Positions 57,967-64,000 of a stretch of DNA of 64,000 bases are shown in pieces; the stretch's first letter is position 1; the number at the start of each line of letters is the position of its first letter. The position numbers were made by a program, and so were the translations under genes. The notes below the pieces were generated by a model. The model searched no databases. It saw only the letters and a list, made by a program, of their open reading frames with translations, and had not been told where the DNA came from. The DNA is taken from contig VYCW01000089.1 of the NCBI GenBank assembly GCA_009843735.1, positions 1 to 64,000 on the forward strand, read 5' to 3'. Origin of the DNA: Acidimicrobiaceae bacterium. GTDB taxonomy: Bacteria > Actinomycetota > Acidimicrobiia > Acidimicrobiales > Aldehydirespiratoraceae.

Positions 57967-58368
57967 GTGAGCGATGCGCTCGCCATCGACGAGATAGTCC
58001 TGAAGGTGCCCGCCACCGCCGCTTGCGGCCGGATCGTGCGCGTGGGTGCCGCGGCCGTGGCCCTTCGCCAGGGCATGTCGTTCACGGAGATCGATGAGTT
58101 GCGCGCGGCCATGGACCAGGCGACCGAGCTGCTGCTCGCGCCGCCGACCGGTCCCGGCGCCACCATCGTGTGCGTGCTCCGGGCCCAGGGAGGCCGCCTC
58201 GAAGTGGACTTGGAGCGCACCGACGGGGCCAGCGTCGCAGCCACCGACGCAGCCCGGTTCAAGAAGGCGGCCGACGCCTCGAACGTGTCGGCCACCGTGG
58301 AGCCCGAGCGGGGACGGCTGTTGATGCGCAAGGACATAGGCCGGCCCGGCAGCCGGCCCGCGGCCTGA
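57967..58368 (+). CDS. RsbW-like (GHKL ATPase-fold) protein, degenerate
   Basis: This 133-residue protein opens like anti-sigma kinases of the RsbW family (IVLKVPATAACGRIVRVGAA, then GMSFTEIDELRAAMDQATEL). The N-box Asn that binds Mg-ATP in true kinases is not seen (AMDQATELLL), and no G-box is obvious. It may be a non-catalytic anti-sigma factor or regulator. GTG 57967 has a CATTCT box exactly six bases upstream. Confidence 0.6.
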   Translation: MSDALAIDEIVLKVPATAACGRIVRVGAAAVALRQGMSFTEIDELRAAMDQATELLLAPPTGPGATIVCVLRAQGGRLEVDLERTDGASVAATDAARFKKAADASNVSATVEPERGRLLMRKDIGRPGSRPAA

Positions 58369-58436
58369 TACTCCAACGGCGGGAGGCTTAGAACGAGCGC
58401 GGGTAGGTGCAAGCTAGTCGTGCCGGGGCGGGGTGT

Positions 58437-58525
58437 CTCCCGCTCTTGTTCGCTGCGCTCACGGGCCGCTCGGGCCACGGCCCCGCCCGTATGGACCGGG
58501 TTCGCTCGCCTACCCGCGGGGCCTC
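58437..58525 (+). repeat. Dispersed repeat family B, copy 3
   Basis: The roughly 90-bp element starting CTCCCGCTCTTGTTCGCTGC lies between the convergent RsbW-like and dut genes and abuts the dut stop codon. The first 45 bases are identical to copy 2 and the rest is similar. It is again on the plus strand. Confidence 0.85.
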
Positions 58526-58963
58526 TTAGCGCCCGGTCGAGCCGAATCCCTGGTCGCCGCGCGTCGAGGGGTCGAGGCTGTCCACCTCCACCAAGCGCAC
58601 CTGCTCCACCGCCATCACCACCAGCTGGGCGATCCGTTCGCCCCGCTCCACCGCGAACGGCTCGGACGGGTCGGTGTTCACCAGCACCACTTTGAGCTCC
58701 CCGCGGTACCCGGAGTCGATCAATCCGGGCGTGTTCAGGCAGGTCACGCCGTGCTTGAGGGCCAGCCCGCTGCGGGGGAGCACGAAGCCGGCGCACCCCT
58801 CCGGCAGTGAGACGGCCACTCCGGTGGGCACCAGCGCCCGGCCGCCGCCCGCAGCGAGGACCGTGGGGGTGCGGGCCATCAAGTCGATGCCGGCGTCGCC
58901 GGGCCGGGCATAGGCGGGCATGGGCAGGTCAGGATCGAGCCGGAGCACCGGAACGTCGAGCAC
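58526..58963 (-). CDS. dut: dUTP diphosphatase
   Basis: This 145-residue trimeric dUTPase hydrolyses dUTP to dUMP. All five motifs are present: ARPGDAGIDL, PRSGLALKHGV, NTPGLIDSGYRGEL, RGERIAQLVV and the C-terminal RGDQGFGSTGR. GTG 58963 has a TACTCT box six bases upstream. Confidence 0.95.
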   Translation of the reverse strand: MLDVPVLRLDPDLPMPAYARPGDAGIDLMARTPTVLAAGGGRALVPTGVAVSLPEGCAGFVLPRSGLALKHGVTCLNTPGLIDSGYRGELKVVLVNTDPSEPFAVERGERIAQLVVMAVEQVRLVEVDSLDPSTRGDQGFGSTGR

Positions 58964-58969
58964 CGGCCG

Positions 58970-58975
58970 AGAGTA
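58970..58975 (-). promoter_or_regulatory. -10 box for leaderless dut transcript
   Basis: Minus-strand TACTCT (58975-58970), six bases, then GTG at 58963. Confidence 0.6.
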
Positions 58976-59026
58976 GCGGGATGCACAGCCGGTGCTCGCG
59001 CATCCCGCGCCGCTGCTGGGGATCGT

Positions 59027-59032
59027 TATCCT
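59027..59032 (+). promoter_or_regulatory. -10 box for leaderless orn transcript
   Basis: TATCCT, six bases, then GTG at 59039. It would drive the five-gene run orn to the poly-gamma-glutamate-hydrolase-like gene. Confidence 0.6.
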
Positions 59033-59038
59033 GCCTCA

Positions 59039-59602
59039 GTGCTCGCCTGGATGGACTTGGAGATGACCGGCCTCGATCCCGAGCTCCATTCCATCGTCGA
59101 GATCGCGGTGCTCATCACCGACGACGACCTTGAGATCGTCGCCACCGGGCCTGATCTCGTGATCCACCAGCCCGAGGAGGTACTGGCCCGCATGGGCGAC
59201 ACCGTGCGCACGATGCACACCAGCAGCGGCCTGCTCGACGCGGTGCGAGCCTCGACCGTGAGCCTGGCCGACGCCGGTGGCGAGGTGCTCACGTTCTTGC
59301 GATCACACATCGACGGGCCTAGGACCGTTCCGCTGTGCGGCAACTCCATCGGCACCGACCGCCGGTTCCTGGCCCGGCACCTGCCGGAGGTCGAGGACTT
59401 CCTGCACTACCGGTCGATCGACGTGTCCACCGTGAAAGAGCTGGCCCGCCGCTGGCAACCATCGGTGTATGAGGGTGCACCCGACAAGGCAGGAGGCCAC
59501 CGGGCACTCGACGACATCACCGAGAGCCTCGAGGAATTGCGCTGGTACCGCCGGGCCGGGTTCATCGGCGGCCCAGAGGCCGGGCCTGAGAGCGCGCCGT
59601 GA
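59039..59602 (+). CDS. orn: Oligoribonuclease
   Basis: This 187-residue 3'-5' exonuclease degrades di- to pentaribonucleotides, including pGpG. DEDDh residues are in place: MDLEMTGLDPE, the mid-protein PLCGNSIGTDRRFL, and HRALDDITESLEEL. GTG 59039 is supported by its leaderless-type promoter. Its stop overlaps the MBL-fold gene start by four bases. Confidence 0.94.
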   Translation: MLAWMDLEMTGLDPELHSIVEIAVLITDDDLEIVATGPDLVIHQPEEVLARMGDTVRTMHTSSGLLDAVRASTVSLADAGGEVLTFLRSHIDGPRTVPLCGNSIGTDRRFLARHLPEVEDFLHYRSIDVSTVKELARRWQPSVYEGAPDKAGGHRALDDITESLEELRWYRRAGFIGGPEAGPESAP

Positions 59603-60714
59603 GCGTGAAGACCTACAGGAAGCAGGAGCAGGAGCCCGCGTCCTCGGAGGTGACCGAGGTGGCGCCGGGCGTGCTGCGGCTGCAGCTTCCGGTGAGCATG
59701 CCGGGCCTGGGCCACGTCAACTGCTACGCGCTGGTCGACTCCAACGGAGCGGCCCTGGTGGACCCCGGACTGCCCGGCGAGGAGTCGTGGTCGGCGCTGG
59801 TCGACCGGCTCGGGCAGGCTGGCATTCCCCTACGGCGGGTGCACACCACCGTCGTCACCCACTCCCATCCCGATCACTACGGCGGCAGCCACCAGCTGCG
59901 CGAGGAGACCGGCACCGAGCTGCTGGCCCATGCCGCCTTCATCTCCAGCCCGGCGGCCGACGACGCCAACGCCGACATCGACCTGGAGCTGCTGGAATTG
60001 GATGCCGAGGCGCTGGTAGAGCTCTGGAAGGCCAAGCTGGCGGACCGGGGCAGCACCCCGTGGGGCACCCGCCGGGAGCCGCCCCCCGACGAGGCCATCC
60101 GCCTGTTCATCCAGAGCAACGTCGAGGGCCAGGTGCCCCGCTTCCGGGTGCCGGAGCCCACCATCCGGGTCGCGGAGGGCGACCCGGTCCGGCTGGCGGG
60201 GCGGGACTGGTTCGCAGTCCACACCCCCGGCCACACCGTCGACCACCTGTGCCTGTGGGACCCGACCGAGGGCGTGCTCCTGTCGGGGGACCACGTGCTC
60301 CCCACGATCACGCCCCACATCGCGGGCTCGACCGACATCGACGACCCGCTGGCGGCCTTCTTCGAGTCGCTGGCCCGGGTGGGGGCGTTCGAGGGGGTCA
60401 AGGTATGCCTGCCCGCCCACGGGCACCCGTTCACCGACCTGCGGGGCCGTACCGACAGCATCCGCCGCCACCACGTCGAGCGGCTCGACATCCTGCGGGC
60501 GGCGGCCGCCGCGCTCGGCGACGCGCCGGTGGAGGCCTACATGAAGGAGCTCTTCTCCGAGCGGGCCTGGGGCGACATGGCCGCCAGCGAGACGTTCGCC
60601 CATCTGGAGCATCTGCGGGTGATCGGGGAGGCCGAGAGCAGCCGCGACGGCGACGGCCTGCTGCTCTACCGGCCGGCTGGCCCCGACCCGGCTCATCCCG
60701 GCCGCGACCGGTAG
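59599..60714 (+). CDS. MBL-fold metallo-hydrolase
   Basis: This 371-residue metallo-beta-lactamase-fold enzyme has zinc motif THSHPDHYGG (HxHxDH, about residues 92-101), VHTPGHTVDHLCLW and LSGDHVLP, plus a C-terminal helical extension with GHGHP-type AHGHPF. Close types are glyoxalase-II-like or LACTB2-like nucleases. GTG 59599 overlaps the orn stop. Confidence 0.85.
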   Translation: MSVKTYRKQEQEPASSEVTEVAPGVLRLQLPVSMPGLGHVNCYALVDSNGAALVDPGLPGEESWSALVDRLGQAGIPLRRVHTTVVTHSHPDHYGGSHQLREETGTELLAHAAFISSPAADDANADIDLELLELDAEALVELWKAKLADRGSTPWGTRREPPPDEAIRLFIQSNVEGQVPRFRVPEPTIRVAEGDPVRLAGRDWFAVHTPGHTVDHLCLWDPTEGVLLSGDHVLPTITPHIAGSTDIDDPLAAFFESLARVGAFEGVKVCLPAHGHPFTDLRGRTDSIRRHHVERLDILRAAAAALGDAPVEAYMKELFSERAWGDMAASETFAHLEHLRVIGEAESSRDGDGLLLYRPAGPDPAHPGRDR

Positions 60715-60727
60715 CGCCCGCCTGGCC

Positions 60728-61300
60728 ATGCCGGCATCCGAGGGCGGAGTCATGAAGGACGAGCCGGACCGGCGAAGCGGCATCCGGCCACGCCTGCTCA
60801 TCGCGCTCGCCGCGGTGGCGGCCGCGACCGTGATCGCCTTCGCAGCAGAGGCTGTCCTCTCGCCCGACGTCTCCGAGAGCACCGACCTCTCCGACCTCAC
60901 CTTCGACCTCTTCGACGGCGGCACCGGCACCATCGCCGACTACGAGGGCACCCCGCTGGTGGTGAACTTCTTCGCGTCGTGGTGCCCACCGTGCGTTCGG
61001 GAGATGCCCGAGTTCCAGGACGTGTTCGAGAGCCTCGACGGCCGGGTGGCGTTCCTCGGCCTCTCGCAGGACTCGTCGACGCAGGCCGCCCTCGACCTGG
61101 TGGAGCGGACAGGCGTCACCTACGACGTGGGCTGGGACCTCGATCTGGAGGTGTACGGGGCGACGGACAGCATCGCCATGCCCACCACCGCGTTCGTGTC
61201 GCCCGACGGCGAGCTGCTCGACACCTTCGCCGGAGTCCTCGACGCCGAGTCGCTGGCTGAACTCGTCGAGAATGTGCTGCTCGTAGCGGCTAGACCGTAG
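60728..61300 (+). CDS. TlpA/ResA-type thioredoxin-fold protein
   Basis: This 190-residue membrane-anchored extracytoplasmic thiol-disulfide protein has an anchor at about residues 22-42 and a redox centre WCPPC at Cys86/Cys89. It probably reduces apocytochrome c or other envelope thiols, with electrons from the CcdA homologue encoded 4 bases downstream. ATG 60728 is used; ATG 60752 is possible. Confidence 0.88.
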   Translation: MPASEGGVMKDEPDRRSGIRPRLLIALAAVAAATVIAFAAEAVLSPDVSESTDLSDLTFDLFDGGTGTIADYEGTPLVVNFFASWCPPCVREMPEFQDVFESLDGRVAFLGLSQDSSTQAALDLVERTGVTYDVGWDLDLEVYGATDSIAMPTTAFVSPDGELLDTFAGVLDAESLAELVENVLLVAARP

Positions 61301-61304
61301 AGCC

Positions 61305-62447
61305 ATGGACTGGGCAACCGTCGCCTACCCGTTCTCGCTGGGCCTGGTCGCCGCGTTCAACCCGTGCGGCTTCGCACTGCTGCCCGCCTACCTGTCGTAC
61401 TTCATCGGCGTGGAGCAGTCCGGCGATCGGCCGTCCTCGGGCAGCCAGGCGCTCGGCGCGATGTTACGGGCCATGGCGGTGGCCCTCACCCTCACGGCCG
61501 GATTCGTGCTGGTGTTCGGCGCCTTCGGCCTGCTGTTCGAGACGGTGCTCAGCCAGGGCACGGTGCTCGACCGCATCGGCTATGTGACCATCGCCATCGG
61601 CGTGGTAATGGCGCTGCTGGGCCTGTGGCTCCTGGCCGGGCGGACCATCAACCTGCGGCTGCCGAAGATGAACCGGGGCACCGGCAGCCGGGGCATGGGT
61701 TCGGTCTTCATGTTCGGCGTCAGCTACGCGGTCGTGTCGCTGTCGTGCACAATCGGCCTGTTCATCGCGGCGGTGGCCACCAGCTTCTCGGCCGACGGGG
61801 TGGCCAACGGCACCGCCAACTTCGTGGCCTACGGCGTCGGCATGGGCGCGGTGATGACGTTCCTGACCCTGACCCTGGCCACGGCCCGTTCCAGCGTGGT
61901 GCCGGCCATGCGCCGGATGTTCCGCTGGATCAACCCGATCTCGGGCCTGGTGCTGATCGCGTCGGGGGTCTATGTCGCCAACTACGGCTGGTGGGAACTC
62001 CAGATCATCGACAACCCGCGGGCCACCAACGTCCTGGTCGACAAGTTCACCGAGTTCCAGGCGGCGGTTAGCAACTGGATCGACGACGCCACCGCCGAGC
62101 GCATCGGCGTCCTGTGCGCCCTGGGCGTGCTCGGCGCCCTGCTGCTGGGCTGGCGCCAGGGAGTGGCCAGCGCGCTGGCGCGGCGCTTCGTGACCGCGAT
62201 CTACCTGGCCCTGTACCTGGTGGTGGAGCTCTACTTCAACCAGGGCGAGTTCGTGCTGCTGCCGGTGGTGCGGTTCGTTGCCGGATGGCCGCTGCGGGTC
62301 GGCCACTGGTTCACCGATCCGGCCCGCTTCGGGGTGCCGTTGGAGATCCTGTTCACCGCGCTGGTCGTCTGGGTCGTCTGGAGGATCCTGAGACGGGTCA
62401 AGCACCGGGGGCGCCCTGAGCAGACCGCGCTGAACCAGCCGCTTTGA
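61305..62447 (+). CDS. ccdA: CcdA/DsbD-type thiol-disulfide transporter with C-terminal extension
   Basis: This 380-residue membrane protein has a CcdA core in the first 230 residues with paired redox cysteines Cys21 (FNPCGFALLPAYL) and Cys148 (SLSCTIGLF). The last 150 residues add further helices (LGVLGALLLGWRQGVASALA; LFTALVVWVVWRIL) not found in CcdA. It would pass electrons from cytosolic thioredoxin to the TlpA-type protein. Confidence 0.87.
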   Translation: MDWATVAYPFSLGLVAAFNPCGFALLPAYLSYFIGVEQSGDRPSSGSQALGAMLRAMAVALTLTAGFVLVFGAFGLLFETVLSQGTVLDRIGYVTIAIGVVMALLGLWLLAGRTINLRLPKMNRGTGSRGMGSVFMFGVSYAVVSLSCTIGLFIAAVATSFSADGVANGTANFVAYGVGMGAVMTFLTLTLATARSSVVPAMRRMFRWINPISGLVLIASGVYVANYGWWELQIIDNPRATNVLVDKFTEFQAAVSNWIDDATAERIGVLCALGVLGALLLGWRQGVASALARRFVTAIYLALYLVVELYFNQGEFVLLPVVRFVAGWPLRVGHWFTDPARFGVPLEILFTALVVWVVWRILRRVKHRGRPEQTALNQPL

Positions 62448-63061
62448 CCGGAGGCTTTCCGGAGCTGCTCGCCCACCCAGGCGTGGACGAGGTATGCGAG
62501 CTGCAGGCTCGGTTCGGGATCATGGCGTTCCATGGCGGGAACCTGGAGCGCACCACCGACGTGATCGCCGGGGAGGTGGCGGCCCGCACCGGAGCCTCGC
62601 TCTACGCGGTGATCCAGCACGCGCCGCTGCGTGAGCACGTTCCCTCCATCACCATCCGGCCCGAGCATTCCGCCAGCCTCCGGGAGTTCTTCGAGCATGT
62701 TCACACCGTCATTGCGGTCCACGGCTACGGGCGCGAGACCCAGTTCTGGAACGTGCTTCTGGGCGGTCGCAACCGGCAGCTGGCCGGGCACTTGGCCGGG
62801 CACCTGCGGGCCGCGCTCCCGGACGCCTTCGGGGTGGTCGACGACCTCGACGAGATCCCGCGGGGGCTTCGAGGCCTGCACGAGGACAACCCGGTGAACC
62901 TGCCGTCCAACACCGGGGTGCAGTTGGAGCTGCCGCCCACCATCCGCTGGAACAAGGAGGCCCGCAACTGGTCCGACCACGAGGGCACGCCCCGGGCCCC
63001 CCAGGTCGACACCCTCATCGACGCCCTGGTCGGCGCCGTCGACACCTGGCCCGATCGGTAG
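62444..63061 (+). CDS. Poly-gamma-glutamate hydrolase family protein
   Basis: This 205-residue zinc amidase-like protein of the phage PghP family has signature blocks FGIMAFHGGNLERTTD (ligand His and Glu), TVIAVHGYGRE (His) and LRGLHEDNPVNLP. PghP cleaves gamma-linked polyglutamate; this chromosomal homologue lacks a signal peptide. TTG 62444 overlaps the ccdA stop; GTG 62483 is an alternative but would cut conserved residues. Confidence 0.8.
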   Translation: MTGGFPELLAHPGVDEVCELQARFGIMAFHGGNLERTTDVIAGEVAARTGASLYAVIQHAPLREHVPSITIRPEHSASLREFFEHVHTVIAVHGYGRETQFWNVLLGGRNRQLAGHLAGHLRAALPDAFGVVDDLDEIPRGLRGLHEDNPVNLPSNTGVQLELPPTIRWNKEARNWSDHEGTPRAPQVDTLIDALVGAVDTWPDR

Positions 63062-63072
63062 GGCGCAGCCCC

Positions 63073-63723
63073 TTAGGGCGCCAGGCGTTCGACAACCCAG
63101 CCCGCATCCGATCCGGGATCCGAGCGGCGGTAGCGCAGGCGGTCGTGCAGGCGGCTGCGGCGGCCCTGCCAGAACTCGACGGTGACCGGTCGCACCAGGT
63201 ACCCGCCCCAGTAGGCGGGCCTCGGCACGGAGGCCGACGCCGCGAAGCGGGCCTCGGTCTCGGCGGTGAGGCGCTCCAGTTCGGCCCGGCCGGCGATCAC
63301 TTCGGACTGCGGCGACGCGCTGGCCGCGATCTGGGCGCCCCGGGGCCTCGACGCGAAGTAGGCGTCGCTCTCGTCGTCGGGGAGGTGCTCCACCGTTCCC
63401 ACCACCCGCACCTGGCGCTCGAGCGGCTGCCACAGGAAGCAGAGCGAAGCCCGGTGCGACCGGTCCAGGTCCAGCCCCTTGGCCGACCGCCGGTTGGTGT
63501 GGAACACGAAGCCCCGCTCGTCGAGCCCTTTGAGGAGGACCGCCCGGGCCGAGGGCCAGCCATCGGCGTCGGCGGTGGCCAGGATGACCGCGTTGGCGTC
63601 GTAGGGCTTCGCTGACAGCCACTCCTCGAACCAGCGCTTGAACTGGACGATGGGGTCGGCGGCGACGTCCTCCTCGCGGAGCCCGGCCTCGGAGTACTGC
63701 TCGCGCATCTGCGCTAGATCCAT
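63073..63723 (-). CDS. pdxH: Pyridoxamine 5'-phosphate oxidase
   Basis: This 216-residue FMN enzyme makes pyridoxal phosphate. It shows ATADADGWPSARAVLLKGLDERGFVFHTN, SKG-type SAKGLDL, and C-terminal VEFWQGRRSRLHDRLRYRR. PLP is needed by SelA. ATG 63723 has a TAGAGT box six bases upstream. Confidence 0.94.
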   Translation of the reverse strand: MDLAQMREQYSEAGLREEDVAADPIVQFKRWFEEWLSAKPYDANAVILATADADGWPSARAVLLKGLDERGFVFHTNRRSAKGLDLDRSHRASLCFLWQPLERQVRVVGTVEHLPDDESDAYFASRPRGAQIAASASPQSEVIAGRAELERLTAETEARFAASASVPRPAYWGGYLVRPVTVEFWQGRRSRLHDRLRYRRSDPGSDAGWVVERLAP

Positions 63724-63729
63724 GCCCCG

Positions 63730-63735
63730 ACTCTA
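63730..63735 (-). promoter_or_regulatory. -10 box for leaderless pdxH transcript
   Basis: Minus-strand TAGAGT (63735-63730), six bases, then ATG at 63723. Confidence 0.6.
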
Positions 63736-63752
63736 GGAGGCCGTGAGGCTCG

Positions 63753-64000
63753 CTAGCTGCGGCGGGCGACCAGCCAGAACCCGGTGCCGGCGTAGCTACC
63801 GGTGGCCGTCCACCGGCCCGGCAGCAGGTCCATCACCTCGTCGGGCGGGAAGTAGATGGGGGTCTCATCACCCATCGTGCTGATCCACACGAAACGGCCG
63901 CCCGGTGCCAGCACCCGGTCGTAGGAGGCCGCGAACATGAACATGTTCACCAGCACCATCACGTCGACCGACGCGGACGCCAGCGGCAGCGCCCCGGCGT
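63753..64000 (-). CDS. SAM-dependent methyltransferase, C-terminal part (runs off window)
   Basis: The last 81 or so residues of a class-I methyltransferase-like protein are visible. ALPLASASVDVMVLVNMFMF and YDRVLAPGGRFVWIS correspond to the post-motif II and III strands of the fold. The start and SAM motif I lie beyond the window edge. It is upstream of pdxH on the same strand, 29 bases apart. Confidence 0.7.
   Translation of the reverse strand, partial: AGALPLASASVDVMVLVNMFMFAASYDRVLAPGGRFVWISTMGDETPIYFPPDEVMDLLPGRWTATGSYAGTGFWLVARRS

Overview
The window is GC-rich, densely coded DNA from a bacterial chromosome. No gene-free stretch exceeds 300 bases. A WhiB regulator, an F420-type LLM oxidoreductase, oligoribonuclease, many GTG/TTG starts and a recurring TANNNT box six bases upstream of start codons (the signature of leaderless mRNAs) point to Actinomycetota. 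The mix of BMP, polyamine and peptide importers, Rieske enzymes and compact molybdenum hydroxylase genes suggests an Acidimicrobiia-like heterotroph; the class is inference. One tRNA (Pro, CGG) is present. I see no rRNA, CRISPR array, phage or insertion sequence.

Layout. 1-3.3 kb: polyamine-type ABC importer (potA tail, potB, potC, potD). 3.5-6.6 kb: crotonase-family protein, GNAT, OsmC and amidohydrolase genes. 6.6-11.4 kb: BMP lipoprotein with its ABC importer (nucleoside type). 11.4-14.7 kb (minus): a Rieske monooxygenase whose Fe-S domain and catalytic domain lie in two different genes, plus a GST. 14.9-20.6 kb: a YbdK-type ligase, a compact xanthine-dehydrogenase-like fusion, a VapBC module, IscA/ErpA and Mrp. 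20.7-22.6 kb (minus): a UGSC-motif selenoprotein read through an in-frame UGA, overlapped by an unrecognised partner gene. 22.6-28.4 kb (minus): SLH-SGNH hydrolase, coiled-coil membrane protein, LLM oxidoreductase, nitroreductase-SRPBCC fusion and FxsA. 28.4-31.5 kb: selA and selB, the machinery needed to decode that UGA. 31.5-35.3 kb: WhiB, NfeD, STAS, a receiver protein, tRNA-Pro and a glutamine amidotransferase.

35.3-51.0 kb (minus) is one co-directional run of 15 genes: HpaB-type monooxygenase, UbiD-family decarboxylase, GntR/FCD regulator, amidohydrolase, GlcG/HbpS, DppA-B-C-D-F, RidA, gamma-glutamyltransferase, M24-fold protein, cupin and DUF2848. Mostly overlapping or closely spaced genes suggest an import-and-degradation pathway. 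A FadR-like operator covers the -10 box at its head, between it and a divergent MFS gene. 52-64 kb holds housekeeping and transport genes: VOC protein, two DMT-type transporters, flavin reductase, asd and lysC, dut, orn, a thiol-redox pair (TlpA, CcdA), a poly-gamma-glutamate-hydrolase-like gene, pdxH and a methyltransferase fragment.

Two families of dispersed intergenic repeats run through the window. Family A is a 45-46 bp imperfect palindrome with AACTGGCAGC/GCTGCCARTT arms (six copies, all between co-directional genes). Family B is a 39-90 bp element (three copies, all in plus orientation). The strongest candidates for new biology are the UGSC selenoprotein pair, the split Rieske oxygenase, palindrome family A and the 15-gene catabolic cluster.
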